From Archilochus colubris (lineage: Eukaryota > Chordata > Aves > Apodiformes > Trochilidae), in NCBI GenBank assembly GCA_023079485.1, contig CM041092.1, positions 6,758,627-6,822,626 of the forward strand: a DNA stretch of 64,000 bases, in the 5' to 3' direction. Below, one piece after another: positions 1-14,500 of the stretch (the stretch's first letter is position 1; each line of letters begins with the position of its first letter). The translations under genes and the position numbers were made by a program. Below the pieces are notes generated by a model. The model saw only the letters and a program-made list of their open reading frames with translations. It did not search any database and was not told the DNA's origin.

Positions 1-2511
1 TTTGTTACTTATAAAAAATTAAGATAGATAAGATATGTTTTGAATTCTTATTTATGGTAGTTGAAAGAAACTAATTAAATCATTAGACATTGAAATTTAC
101 ACTGGCAGACTGAGTGAGCAAACAGGGTGTACCATTTCACAGAATATCAAACATTTATCTTGTACATCATGTCTGAAAAGTGCCAGTGTACCTTTTCTGG
201 TGAGATTTCTGTTTTGACCACAGAAATGTCCATTTTGGCCCCATGGCAAGATGCACATTGCTAGACATAATGACAGCTCCAAATTGATGGTGCTGCTGCA
301 AGCATTAATCATTAGCTTGAAATGGCTGTTTTCCAATGTGCTTTTGGGTAGCTCCACCAACCTCAGAATACCTAACACTAAAAAAACCAGTTCTATATTA
401 CTTCAAAAGATTATCTGTATCAAAATAAAAAACCTTTACATTTTGATGCATTAAATTTTGTTATATACATGGAGACCTGGGAGATCTTTTCCATTTCTTC
501 ATGGAAGGAGCATTGCATTTGAGTTGCATGGTACAGGGTGTGCACATCTCATTATGTGGTGTAGGAGTAGGAGTTTCAGTTTCCTCAGAAGATGACAAGA
601 GATTGTGAAGGATGCATCAGAACAATTCCCCAAGAGTAGTCTGTGTCTGTGGCTGAAAGCTACAGGGAGGAATTAGTAAAAAGCACAAGGATACTGGAGT
701 CAGGGAGGAAACAAGCAAATTGGCCTGGGACATTTATTCCATTCCAGAGCTTGAAATATTTCATAATTTCTAAGACTTGGCTCTTTTTTGTGTCAGTAGA
801 TATTTCAACATCCTAAAAAACTGATGGACTGCATAGAGCGGTCAGTCTGTTGCTGTCACTCACTGCTGTATCTCAGTCAATGGGTTCACTCAGCCCATGA
901 TCCCTATGTGGCAACATGATATCAACTGGTGGGAGTTACTCTCTGGTTTGCTTTTTATGACAATTTAGAAAATTATACAGTGCTTGAAAACCTTCACAGA
1001 TCACGTGGTAGGTGGAGAATTCATCTGCCAGTTGCTTAACTGCAACCCAAGCAGCTTGACTGTTCTGATGAAGAAATTCACACTTTGTGCCAGTTTCAGA
1101 TCTTGCCTACATGAAGGCTGGGGAGGGGCAAGTAGTGACAGGACAAGGGGTGATGGCTTAAAACTAGAAGAGGGTAGATTTAGATCAGACATTAGGAATA
1201 AATTCTTCACTGGAGCTAGATAATCTTTTAGGTCCCTTCCAACTCTAGCCATGCTATGATTCCATGATCTTGCCTTGGAATTCCCTTCATTGATTTTGGT
1301 CAGAATATATTTAGTAAGTCTGTGTCTTCATATAGTCTGGGATTGTTAAAGGAGAAAAGAGAACTTTAAATCATCATCATGCTGTAAGACTTAAAAGGAA
1401 ATAGGTTGTCTCTCTGCTGCTTTCTTGTTTTCACAGTTTTTGCTTGGACTCATGCCTTTCTCTGAATTTGTTAGTGTGTATGAATTTAATGTATCTATTT
1501 TACCTACTGACTGCTAGAGGTAGAACAAACACTTGTAATTCTTTCAGTAATACTTTTGATTTGGATAGGCTTGTAGGTTTGGTTTGGGGTTGCTTTTTGT
1601 TTGTTTTATGGTTTTTTTCCAGCTTGGAAATGTTTGTGAAATAGTTGAGAGGTGATTCTGTAAAGTAACTGAGGGTGCACATTTGGAAAGGTGCAGCATC
1701 ATGCATTTAATGGTTTAACTAAATATCTATCAGGTAATTTCCTTTGTCCTTCATCCAGTTTCAAAGATTTGATGAAGAAGCTTGCATGGGCTAGGAGCAC
1801 TTAAGTTTCCTAGATCCTCCTTGAGTTAAGAATGTAGATAATACGTAAGTGGAAAAAACCCTAAATGACTGAAGGAGTTCATATCAAAGATGGCATTTAA
1901 TATTTAGAAAATGTAAATATGCTGCACACAATTTACTAGTTTTGTCTGGGGGCTTGGAGTTGTCAGTGTCTTTACCTGGAGTATTATTAACTGACTCAAA
2001 ATGGGGAAAAAAATCAAGTTCATTTTCTAATACTTAACCTGGTAAATCGGTGGCAGACTGAAGTGTCAGTTTCTATTTCAAAACCAACGTGACAGCTCTG
2101 GGGAGCAGCTTTTTAGGATCAGTCTGACATAAAAATAATCATTGATCATTAATCATTGATTGCTGAGTAACAAAAACGTACAGTACAGTTGAAGATGCAC
2201 TTCTTGCCTTGAGACTGTCTTGTAAGGTTCAGTTAATGTAGCTCTAGACCAAAGCATCAATTCTGTTTTACAATGCAAATAGTTCAGCAATGCTAAAAAA
2301 TTGAGTATACTTTTTAAAGAATAACTGGCATATTTATTTTCAAATTCGTACCAAATTTACTTTTTGTAGTTCATATCTATAGTAATGAAATCTTCTTTCA
2401 TTGATTCAGTAAAACCATAACTCAATTTTAGTAAACAGTTTATAAATATTGGTTTATCTGCTATATTTACTATTAATTTCTGCTTTTTCTCCCTTCTTGT
2501 TTCTTATTTAG
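1..2511 (+). other. ZRANB3: ZRANB3 intron (left part), no exon recognised
   Basis: AT-rich intronic DNA upstream of the first visible exon. I looked for the segment that precedes motif I in the family (LPFQ..GI.FAL.R.GR) and did not find it, so the preceding exon is probably outside the window. A short internally deleted CR1 remnant lies near 1118-1267. The short ORFs here look like chance. Confidence 0.7.
1118..1267 (+). mobile_element. CR1-type LINE 3'-end remnant, internally deleted
   Basis: The segment contains the CR1 3'-end signatures GACAGGACAAGGGGTGATGG, a TAGATTTAGAT.AGA..TTAGGAA block, GGTCCCTTCCAACTCTAGCC and the terminal ATGCTATGATTCCATGAT. The middle (the usual GTGAGACACTGGAACAGG stretch) is missing. 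The copy is diverged and in sense orientation relative to ZRANB3. Confidence 0.8.
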
Positions 2512-2530
2512 GTGTATGATTGCTGATGAG
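2512..2530 (+). CDS. ZRANB3: ZRANB3 visible exon 1 (19-nt microexon, start of motif I)
   Basis: A pyrimidine-rich tract and TTAG precede it and GTAAGT follows. The 19 nt end a split codon and then encode CMIADE, the residues just before MGLGKT in ZRANB3. It joins the next exon in phase 0. The length is far below that of normal exons, but flanking sites and phase both fit. Confidence 0.88.
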
Positions 2531-5500
2531 GTAAGTGATGTTCCTGTTCCTTTAGCACCATTTTTCTTCTTCTAATGTATTTCATGCAGATGTGACTTTT
2601 TTGTTTAAGAGGTGTGGGCAGAAAGGTTGGTAATGAAAGAATCATAATTGTGATATTCTGAAAATACCTAGGTGGGGAAAAAAATGAATCCTGACATAAG
2701 CTTAAAGCAATCTTTGAGGAAACTTAGAAGGTGTCTTTAAGTTGTATTTAGGTGGGGTGAATCTCCTGTATTGTTAAATCTTAAAATATTACCTATATTG
2801 ATTTCATTTTTATTTTTTAATTATTTTATAACTGCATAGATACAGATTAGGAGACACTCCTATCATAAAGAAGTGGATTTTAAACAGATATGCCTTCCAA
2901 GTAGGACTTTTCTTAAATGCACTGATCAAGCAGTAATAGTGAAATTCATTACTTCCATACATTTGAAAATTTCTATTTTATTCCATATTAGGGACATTGG
3001 GGTCTGGCATTTCTTCCTGCAGATAAAGCATTTTCATAATAGAGTACAATGTTCTTTTTACTTTTGTCAGTGTAAAACCTGACTGAAGAAGAGTTAATGT
3101 TTGGGGGTTGACATAGTCTCACAGTTCTCATTTGGGTTTTCTTGAAACACTGAGGGTAGAGTGGGGAGAGAGAGACTTTAATTGCTGGAATTAAAGCAAC
3201 TCCTCGTAGTATAAAAATACTATGTATAGTATAAAAATTGTAGCTGGAGAGAAACTATCCTGACATAGAATGTGAAATTTCTGGAAGCTTCAGAGGATAC
3301 AAAAGCATTCAGTGAGGAGAAAAGGCAAGCTTGGGAAAAATCAAAATATCAGCAGTAGCTATTCCTTTATTAAAGCAGTTTCTTAATTCCTTCCTGGAAT
3401 CTGAAAGTAAACTGTATATTTCTCTTAGCAATAAAAGGTACTACAAGATATTCTTATTCCAAAGAACATAATATATACTTCATAAGGACAGTGTGTCTGG
3501 CAGTGGAGGAAGTATTGTGCAGTCAAATATTCTGTGCTTGTATTGTGTGTATTTTGTGCTTGTTGACAGAGCCTTAAAGTAAGAAGAAAATGTTGGTAAA
3601 AGAAAACATCAGTATTATAAACCTCTATGCAAAAAGAAATTTTGTATGCAAAGTGGAGATCACATAATTACTGTGCAGATACCAGGATTATGAAATTATG
3701 TAAGGATTAAAGTACAGTAACAATAGTATCTTTTTAAAACTACTCTAAAAATATGTTGCTGTTCTACCTTGGAGTAGGGACAGGAATCTGGAACTATCTC
3801 TTGCCATGTAAACAAGTAGGGAAAACAGCTGCATTCTGTGACAAAAACAAGGTACTTACCCTGATAATATAAAGGAAGTACTTTCTTGTTAAATACATAT
3901 CTGTGTAATGTATTCTACCCTTCACCTTGTCTTTAAATCTGAGTTCTCCACTAGGTGGACTTCGTGTCCTGTGTTACAGGATAGAGAAACAATTAGCTGT
4001 GGTGAATGAAAACTGGGTCAAAAGCAGTTCTTCATATAGATCCTCCTTTGTTCCTCTGTTTTTTTATGCAACTTTGTCCTAAATTGTCATTTTTATGTTA
4101 AGATAGCCCATAATTTTCTTTCTTTTTATTAGCTTTTTAAGAATGTTTTTGGTAGCTTAACAAGTTAGAGTTTTATCTTTATATTCTACCATACTAAGGC
4201 CCAGAACAGAAAATCTTCCGGAATTAATTAAAATGACTCTTTTAGCTTTAATGAACTAACCAGATATAATATATATTAATCCATTTAAAGAAAAGCATCT
4301 GCTTTCATAAAGATGATGTGTGGTAACAAATTGATGCTAAAGTAGTTAGTATGTAACTAGTTCTTTGGCTTTGTTTCCTTAATCCAATTCTCTTTGTAAT
4401 ATATTTGTGGCTCTTCTAAATGGAATTTGCTTTCTCTGCAGAGACTTCTATTTTTAATTTTTTTTCTTTTCTTTTTCCCAGATGGGGCTAGGTAAAACAA
4501 TTCAAGCAATTGCCATTTCCTATTACTATAAAAATGAATGGCCTCTCTTAATTGTAGTGCCTTCATCTCTGAGATACCCTTGGGTTGATGAGATGGAGAA
4601 ATGGATTCCTGAACTGTCTCCAGATGATATTACCATCATTCAGAACAAAACTGATACTGGGTGAGTAAATTTTATTATTCTTCTATAGAAAAGCTTGTTC
4701 AACCCCTCCTGCTCAAGCAGGGCCACCTAGAGCTGGTTGCCCAGGACTGTGTTCAGGGTTTTTTTAATATCTCCAAGGAAGGAAACCCTGCAACCTCTCT
4801 GGGTAACCTGTTCCAGTGCTCAGTTACTCCTGCAGTAAAAAAAAACCTGTTTTCTGGTATTCAGAGAGCACCTGCTATGTTTTGGCTTGTGCCCATTGCC
4901 CCTGGTGCTGTCATGGGGCACACAACATAAAGGAGTCTGTCTCTGTCTGCTTTGCACCTTCCCTTCAGGTATTTATGTACATTAATAAGATCCCCCTGAG
5001 CCTTCTTACTGATGGGTTAACCTGTCCCAGTCAGCTTTTCCTCACAGGAGGGACACTTCAGTCCCTGAAGCATCTCTGTTGGCCCTTTGCTGTGTTTTCT
5101 AACACATCCATGTCAGTCTTCCACTGAGGAGCCCAGAACTGGACACACCACTCCAGGTGTTGCCTGGAAGGATCATCTCCCTCATCCTGCAGGCAGCACT
5201 GAGTCTAATCCACCTTCTTCACTGCAAAGGCAGAGTGCTGGTTCATGTCCAACTTGGTGTCCAGCAGGACCCCCACTCAGGACCTTTTCTACTGAGCTGC
5301 TTTCCAGCTGGGTGTCCCCAAGCATCCATTGCTGCTCAGGGTTGTTCCTCCCCAGGTGTAGGATTCTGCACTTCTTGTTTAACTTTCTGATGTTCCTGTC
5401 AACCCATTTCTCCTGCCTGTTAAGACCCCTCTGGATGGCAGCATGACCCTGTGGTCTGTCAGCCACTCCTCCTGGTTTTGTGTTATTATATTATATTATA

Positions 5501-8500
5501 TTATATTATAGTAATTACTTGTCTCCTTTGAAAGCTTTGGAGAGGTCTGGTTTTGCAAAGTAGCCAGTGCTTATCTGCTGGAAATTAGATTACTTTGACA
5601 TGTCTCAAATTGAACATATAAAGTTATTTCTCAACTCTGATGAGTTAGCTTGTATACGTTAGCTTCTGTGAAGCATTTTTAATGCATCTCTGGACAATTA
5701 CTGCTATGCATTAAGAAATACAGAAGTAATTACTGTTAAATTCTATTAAGTACACTGAGAAGATTTGTAAGTTAGAATGAGTATTCTCTAAATTACTGAA
5801 AAGGTCACTATGACCTAGGCTTTCTGTCTTTAGACATAATAGCATGAGTTCATCAGAGAGACACTAGAAGTCTGATGTGTTATTAGAATAACTCTCCTAT
5901 TACTAAGGGTATTTTTCAGTCTGCTTTACTGTAAATGACTTGGCTGATTTTGTGATAGTGTCTAGGTGTTTTTCTAAACTTTCTGGATAAGACTCATCTT
6001 CATGTTGTCTGGGGAGTATCAAAAAGAGACTTGACCACCAAGATCTGCAGATGAGATGGTAGCTTGGAACTTGCCTTGTGGTAACCAGAAAATCCAACTG
6101 GAAATGCATTTTAAAAGCTTAAGGCATAGTTGCTACTGATAGTAAAAAAATTAATGTAGGAGCTAGAATAAGGATGCAGTGAGCATGTTTTTCTCCTTTT
6201 TTAAAGCTATTTAGCCAAAATGCACACAAACCTAATGCTTATAGTGCTGAATATTGAAAGGAGAAATGTGGAATAAAGGAAATTATCGCAAAAGTAAATG
6301 GCAAACAGAATTGTGTTCATTCTATCTTTTAAGATTTTTAAAAGGACTTGGCCTTAGCCATTTTCACATACTTTTATTCAACAAGGGGAGAGGAAGACTT
6401 GTGTTTCTGCTTGCTTAAGTTGCAGGAGGCTTCTTAGCTATAAGTGAGGTAGCTGTTGAACTAATTAATATTTTAACATTAAAAAGTGTTTTGTGCATTT
6501 GCAAATGCAAAAATACAGCTGCTAAACTTGATTTAGCAATTTGTTTAATACTGATTCCATATGTTCAGCTTTTCTTTCTCCTAGTTCTGAACTCTCCTTT
6601 TCTTCAAAACTTCACTAATTAAATTTACTGCTTGAATATTGTTTAACTTTTTGAATTAAATAGTTTTAAATATATTTGGGCATCAATTTACATTCTTATT
6701 TCTAGTAAATTTGAAGTGGGATGTTGCTTGAATAATTAGTTCTGCTTAGAATAACTGTATTCATAGTTTTTTTTAATCCACCCTTCACAAAAAAGGTGGT
6801 TGGGAGGAATTCTTGTTTTCCTGCATTTATGTGTACAGTAGAAGCCAGTTTGCAGTGCACTGGCCACAGTGCCAGTTGCTTCTCCTTTTATTTCCAGATA
6901 CATGAATGTGCACATACTTTATGTGAAAGAAACTTAAGCTTAGTGTGTTTTATGATGTTGCAGTTAGGGAACAGATAAAAAAATCATTCCAGCTGAGCAG
7001 TCTTGTCTGACAGATGAATAGACCAGCTGTGACTGGCATTCTGGTAACCTGTTTGTCTAAGAACTTCAGGAGTTCTTGTGCTTCTCCAAGGCTCCTAAAG
7101 GGCCACAGTGCTCTCTAGTGATTTTAAAATCATTTCATACCTTGAGCTTATGTATGTTTGCATGCCTAATGAATCAACAGATGTCACACATACCTTCTTT
7201 AAAAAATCAGTTTAGTGTCATTCCTTTGCCATATCAATTTTCTTACAAGGAAAATATACTAAGAAAACTTCTGGATTTTCTCTTTCAGGAGAATATCAAC
7301 CAGCAAAGTGACTATACTGGGGTATGGCCTGTTAACTTCTGATGCACGGACATTAGTTGACACCTTGCACAGGCAGAACTTTAAGGTTGTTGTGATTGAT
7401 GAATCACACTATATGAAATCCAGAAATGCCACCCGCAGCAAGATTTTATTGCCCATTGTGCAGAAAGCTGTTAGAGCTGTTCTTCTGACTGGAACTCCTG
7501 CTCTAGGAAGACCTGAAGAGGTATCTGACATATTGTGGTTTTGGGTTTGGGTTTTTTTGTTTGTTTTTTTTTGTGGGTTTTTTTGTTTGGGTTGGGTTTG
7601 GGTTTTTTGTTTGTTTGTTTGTTTGTTTGTTTTGTGGGGTTTTTTTGGTGTGTGTGTTATTTTTAAGGATGTTATCAGTAATAAATTCACAACTTTGTAG
7701 TTTTGTAGTGTGTACAAATACACACATACATGTACAAATACACACATACATTATGACTCAAGCAGTGCACTAGCTGCATTAGGAAGCATGAGTTATATGA
7801 AACTGAAACAATGTCTTTGAGTTTATTCTATCAATGGTTTACATCCAGGTATGAAAAAGGGCTTGGGCTATTATGAGTGTTTATTTAAAACAAATGTTTC
7901 TATCAGTGGATGTGGTTAATTATGAAACTTCCTGCACGTGTACCAAAGACAGTGCAACCAACCTTGGAAGAAGAAATGCAGTTAGAAAGTGTAATACTTT
8001 TATGCAGGACATTGATACCAAGATTGGTATGCAACACTACTAATGGTCTTCAAAGAAAATGATGTACAAGCTGTCCTTGATTGATAATGATAAAAATTCA
8101 TGAAAAGCAGAAAACAGTTTGAGTCTTTTTTTTTCAAGTTCTGCCATGGCCTTATAAGGCAGCATGTTAAAAGCATTATATCTTTTTAATCAGGTTTGTG
8201 TCATATGCAGAATCTTTCTGTGAAGTCTTTGAATATGTATACAAAATTAAAAGCATTGTTTACATTTATGTATATTTTATAGAATCTTGAAAGAATTGTG
8301 TGAAGAACAAGAGTAGGCTGTTGGGATTTTCTTTCTGGGAGAGGTCACTAGCATGTGATTAGGTAATACAAAAGCTTAAATGGCAGAGGTGATGTAAAGT
8401 CAATTTAGGAGAATGGCAGGGAAGTGCATTTAGGAGAAAGCCTTCCATATTATTGCTGTCTCTGTGCTACCCCTGCTACAGGAGTGTCTTGGATCTAGTA

Positions 8501-11500
8501 GTGATCTTTGAATGTAGAAAAATCTGACAGTAATCCAGCTTGTAAAATAGGTTTCTTTCTGGCTAAGGCTCTCTAAACTGGTATTGACCACAACCAGGAA
8601 GAAAGGTGTGAAATTTCTGATCTGTATTGACAGTGTCTGATTTTTGAAGTCATGCTTCAGACTGAGTAGGTTTTTCAAGAAGCAGACTGCTCATGGAATA
8701 CCTGCACTTGCTTTGCAGAAGCCTGGCAAGTGACTAAAATTATATTTTTAGGGATAACATATTCCCATCCATGTTTTCTTGTTCAGTAGATATCTTTTCA
8801 GCATTGCATTATTGCCTTCAGGGTGCTTTGTACTTTGAGGGCTTCCCACAGCTGTCCTGTCTCAAGAGACATGAATATTCATATCCTTTACACATGTGCT
8901 GAGCTGCATATTTTTTTGTGCAACTGTTGAATGTAAACTTAACAGAGTAATCATGTAATAATTATTTCTGAAGCTTTTTCATTTACAGGCATTTTTTCAT
9001 TATCTCTTTTTTTAATACAGCTTTTCATGCAGATTGAGGCACTCTTTCCAAAAAGATTTGGAACTTGGAGTGAATATGCCAAAAAATACTGTGATGCTCG
9101 TGTCAGGTATTCATGTAATAATGTAATAATACTTGCTCATTTATTTACTTATTATTTTCTTGTGAAGTGGGAGGATCAGTAAGACTTCCTCTAGTGAGGT
9201 TTCGTACCATCCTGCTAGGAAACCTGGGGTGAGATACCATCTCCTCCATCAGAGAAAACTGGGACATTGATTAAATTGTTAGGGGAATTGAGGACACAAT
9301 TGGAAATAAAAATTTGAAATAAAGTTTAAGTGCCAACATTCTTTTAAGTAAAATTATTTATAAGTTTACTGTCTTTAGTATAAACTGTATAGGTTTTACC
9401 TGCAGCTACTTAAGAAATTCTGGTGCTCAGTCTTGTACTTGTCTCTGTATTTTACAGATTAACTGAGTAAAAGGAAAGGTATAAAACTCCCAAAAGCACA
9501 GTAGTGTGTTTGTAATTCTGAGGGATCAAATACAAGCACTGTAAGTTCTTGTCCAGCACCTTGTCCTGGATTTGCTAGGGAACATTGCTCATGACACTTC
9601 TTTTCCATGCATACAAATGATGAATTTTAACTCATCTCTTGAATATTTCATGATTTTTCATGATTCCTGTGCTTTAATTTATTACCTTAAGGAGAATTCA
9701 CTTCCCGTTGACTTGCTTCCCTCAACTGTAGTTTAGTGATCAGTTTCTCTAGCTGTATTCTAAAATAGATGGATAGAAGAAGCTCTGATTTGAAAAGCCT
9801 GGTTTTACCCTTCTGAATCTGTGTCACAATCTGGAATGAAATAAGTTATGAGAAAAGAAGACACTTGAAACATTTGCTTAGCTAAAAATTTTCTTATCTA
9901 CAACTTTGCCTATATTCAAAACAATAGATTTTGACAGCTAAATTGGCTAGCATTTAGGTTTAATTTTTACAGTAATAATTACATGGTTTCATGTTCATAT
10001 AACTTGTTTTCTTTCCCTCCATCATATGCATTTTATCACCACTTAACTTCAAATAACATGGAAGAGGGCTGTTTAATTTTCAGACAGAAGAATGCTATTT
10101 TTGCCATGGTGTTTTGACTGAATACATCTATAATTTTCACACCACAAGTGTGCGTAGGTACAAGCATGGTTAGCTACTCAATCATAAATGATTATCTTAT
10201 TTTTGGAATACCATAGATGTAATAAAAATCAAGGTCAGGGTTTGGCAAGCTTTCAGTAAATAACCATGTCCTTATAGCTTCTCAGAAACAAAACATCCTG
10301 TGGTAATAAACTTGAGAGGATTGGTTTATGTAGTGCTTTCTGTGAAAATGTTTTGGGGGTTTTCACTGCAGTGTTCAGAAACACCTTCTCTCTAAAGATG
10401 AGGTCCAAAGTATTTCTGTGCATTTTTGCCTCCTGTTTCTTTTATATCCCCAGTGCTCAAGCTGGAGGGAAGACACTTTTCTAAGGACAGCCATTTAAAT
10501 AGACCAAAGAAGCCCCTTACCCACATTATTATAGGCAGCCAATTGTATATAACACTGATGTATATAACACTGATGATAAGCTCACTAAGGTTTAAGCTTC
10601 TCTAAATGATATTATATACAAAAAAAAGAAACAAAGAAGAACCAAACCCAGTAAAAGTACACACTTGCAACATACTTTCCTGGCCTTGGAAAATGCTACC
10701 TGAGCTTTTCTTAATATCTGAAGAATCTCCAGCAGCCAAACGTGTCATTCTTGTTATTTTGTTCTCTCTTGGCAATATTGACAGAGGAAAGTTGCTGTTC
10801 CTGCTGCATCACTTTCATAAAAACAGCTAAAGAAAAAGGAAGACTAAGTTAATAAATTCTTTCTCTTTCATCCTTTACCTTTTCAACCTTAAACCTACTT
10901 CCTCTATTTAACCTAGCTTACTAAAAAGTATTACATTTAAAGCTGATACTTTTAGCTTTAAATTCTGTCTGGTAATGGTGATTATTTGCAGCTTTCATTA
11001 TAGTTTCCCTACCCATTGTTCCCATAATAATAATAATAATGATTTTCATGGTGTTACAGTCTTCTCATTAGTCTCTCAGAGTTATAAAATGATACCTGAG
11101 CAAGATGTCCTGTGGAAAGGGAAGTGTAGGTGGGACAAGATGTGGCCAGGGTGCATGTGGTGGGTAGTAATGCCTGCAGGCAGTGGTATCTTCTGGTAAG
11201 CTGGAGCAGCTGTGACTGGAGTGCTGGGAGGAACCAGGCAGAAAGCAGTCATCTCTCTGGACTAAACAGGAACACTGAGTGTTGCTATCCAGCACACCTT
11301 CATATCTAAGAGTGTGCTTTTAAATGTATAATGTACTGAAAGCTTCTATGAATCTGGAAGAGCATTTTCATCCTCAGGTGTTGGTATTTATTTTTCATTT
11401 CAGGTTTTTTGGTAAAAGAGCTCATTGGGACTGTAGAGGAGCTTCCAATTTAAAAGAACTGCATCAACTTTTAAGTGAAATTATGATCAGAAGGCTGAAA

Positions 11501-14500
11501 AGTGATGTTCTAACTCAGTTGCCTCCCAAAGTTAGGCAACGTATTCCTTTTGACCTCCCACAAGCTGCAGCTAAGGTGAATTTTCCACTTTTTGCTAAAA
11601 TATTTATAAGTGAATAGAAGTATCTATTTATTTGTAAGTCTTTATATGTATGCATGGGTATACTATGTAGTTACAAAGAATGTATGAGTATATAGCATAA
11701 CATCTGTTACTCTTTCAAATACAACATGGAGAACATGAATATGGCAATATTTTGGCATCACGTAATTTTGGGACAATCTTCCTTGTTCCTGACTTCCTTT
11801 CCTTTACATTTTGAATCCTAAAGTTAATTTTAGACAAACATGATGTAGTTCTCTCAGGTACCCAGTTCGTAGCTGTTCTATGCTTGAAATGTACATGTTG
11901 TGGCAGAACATGCTTTGTACCATGTATCTAACCACTGATTTCTTCTGCCAATTAGAATTTGAATACCACTTTTTCAGAGTGGGAGAAATTAATGAGAAAT
12001 CTGAATTCAGATGCCAGTGAAAACCACTTTTCTCAAGTCATGAATCTAATCACACGGATGTATAAAGAAACAGCCATTGCCAAGGTGAGCATGGAAATCT
12101 TTTCTTAACTTGTTTAAAATACCTGGTGTGTTTTCAACTTAATAAAATCAGTTGTATTGGCCTGAATACTAGATGGGGTTGTTTGGTTTGCTTTATAATC
12201 ACAACGTGGGGAAACACTGGGGTTTTTTGTATGTTTATGGCATAGGATGAACTTCATCATAATTACCTGAGCTAAGTGTTAAACCCATTACTGATTAGGT
12301 ACCCACCAAGCTGGCTGTGTGTCCCAACATCCTCTCCCAACAGCACTGAATGCATCTCACCAACTTAGGGGTCTGCTGAAGGTGAATATTTCAGGGCCAT
12401 CCATACCTGTGTCTTGGTGGCTGCTGCAGCTGACCCAGGACTGATGCAGCCCTTCCACAGACTGCATTCTCACCACACTGGTTCTCCCCATGGATTCACG
12501 AGGAAGAACACTCTCCTCTTGCTGATCTCTTTCTGTTTTATCAAAAGGGAACCCCTCTTCTGCATTCACCTCCTGAAGTACTGTAGCTTCTCTCCCCTAT
12601 CCTCTCAATCCATTTTCAAGGAGGAAATTGAAAGATGAAAAAAGAGAAAAAAAAAAAAAAGAAAACCCAGGACAATGCAGTGGGTATCACATTCACCATT
12701 GATCACTGATAAATTTTGTTATTAACTGTCACCATTACTTTAATATTTTTTTGTAAAAGATACTGAAAATTATATTTGACACAAAATAATGTATGAATGT
12801 ATAAGTAGAGCAATCTTTTGTGATTGTACTATCATGAAAAAATCAAAATTATCCTTTCAGTTTTGATGTATAGCTTTTTGGGTACAAATACAGAAGTTCT
12901 GATTACACAGTACCTTACCTGTTTGAAATATGTTTGGGCAGAAATCAGTTTTTTGTTTTTTAAATATAGCTTAAAACATGAAATAATTGTGTTGTAGATA
13001 AAAGGATTTCTATCTACATCCTGATCTGGAAAAAGTGGCATGTAAATATGTGATCTTTTGAGGATAAAGTTGGTGGTATTTTTTCTCTGAAGAAACAAGA
13101 TAGGTTTCATGAAGACAAAGCTGTGTTATTTTGTAAACAAAAATAATGTGAAGAATTTTATACTTGAAAATGTGTGATAAATCTTACATGCTTAGCAAAA
13201 AGTATGGTTATTTATCTTTTCATAGTACAAGTAGCTGAAAGACATCAAAATAAAAGCTGTCTTTTTGAACATTTTGTATGTCTGATTAATGAAAATGTAC
13301 CCTCTTTTTCCAGGCAGGAGCAGTAAAGGACTATATCAAAATGATGCTTGAAAATGACAAACTGAAGTTTCTGGTTTTTGCTCACCACTTAAGCATGCTT
13401 CAAGCCTGTACAGAAGCAGTTTTAGAAAGTGAGGTAATGTTCTAACAAATGGGCACACAGATTTAACTTCAGACTTTGCAAATATGCATGAGCTGTGTTG
13501 GTGTTTGTCTGTAGAACCTCATGTGCGTGCAGGAGTTTACAGATTTTAAGTATGTATAGACCAGTGCCACTGAATTAAAGGGACTCTGTGGGTTTGAAGA
13601 AATATTTTGCATTTGAAGACAACATAAACACTATGATACATTATTATTGAACAGGCATTTATTTCCCAGATTTTTCCACTGATATGCTTTGGTTTCCTTT
13701 CTAGTTTTCACAGAACACTCTCATCCCACCTGAACGTTTAATCCAAAGCAATAAAAATGTTTGCAAACCATTTTCATATTATTTGAGTTGGACTCTGAAC
13801 CGTTGCTAGGGAATGATGCCTAACTTTGCTATTTAATACTGTTACTATTTAGAAATGCTTTGAATTCTAGTAAGTCATGTTGAGGACATTCCAGATTTTA
13901 TTTGTTACGGAGTATTCTGTTCTAAGATCCTGTGGTGGTGTCACCTTTGTTAACAGGGAAGACTAATTCTGCACTTCTCTAGATCAAGAGGCTTAACTGT
14001 AAATCAAAGGCCAAGGCTGGTGGATCCCTGTGATAGGAAGAGAACAATTTTCATATTTTTTCACAAGGGGACTGGAGGGTGAGTGTGTGTAAAAAAGGAC
14101 ATGGGTAACATAATCTTTGTCTCTCTGATGGTACATTACAGGTTCGCTACATACGAATAGATGGAAGTGTTCCTTCAGCAGAAAGAATACACCTGGTTAA
14201 TCAGTTCCAAAAGGATCCTGATACTCGGGTTGCTATTTTGAGTATTCAGGCAGCTGGACAGGTAGGATAAAGAAAAGAAAATATGTGAAATAAGAAACTG
14301 GAAGAATATCAATACTGAAGTAATTGGTGACTGCAGTGATTTACAGAAACAGTTCATGCAGTATGTCTTTTGTAGACTCACATATTCATTCTTTGCACTG
14401 ATCATGTTGACTATTTTAAGCCTCTATTAAAATTGACTGAGTAAAATAAGCAGCAGCATCTCATTCTTGAATAAGTAGTAAAAACTGAGTTTCTCTAAAC

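Noticed and set aside
5087..5466. ORFs of 77-119 residues on both strands near 5.1-5.5 kb
   Set aside because: They fall within an inverted, diverged CR1 copy next to ZRANB3 exon 4482-4660.
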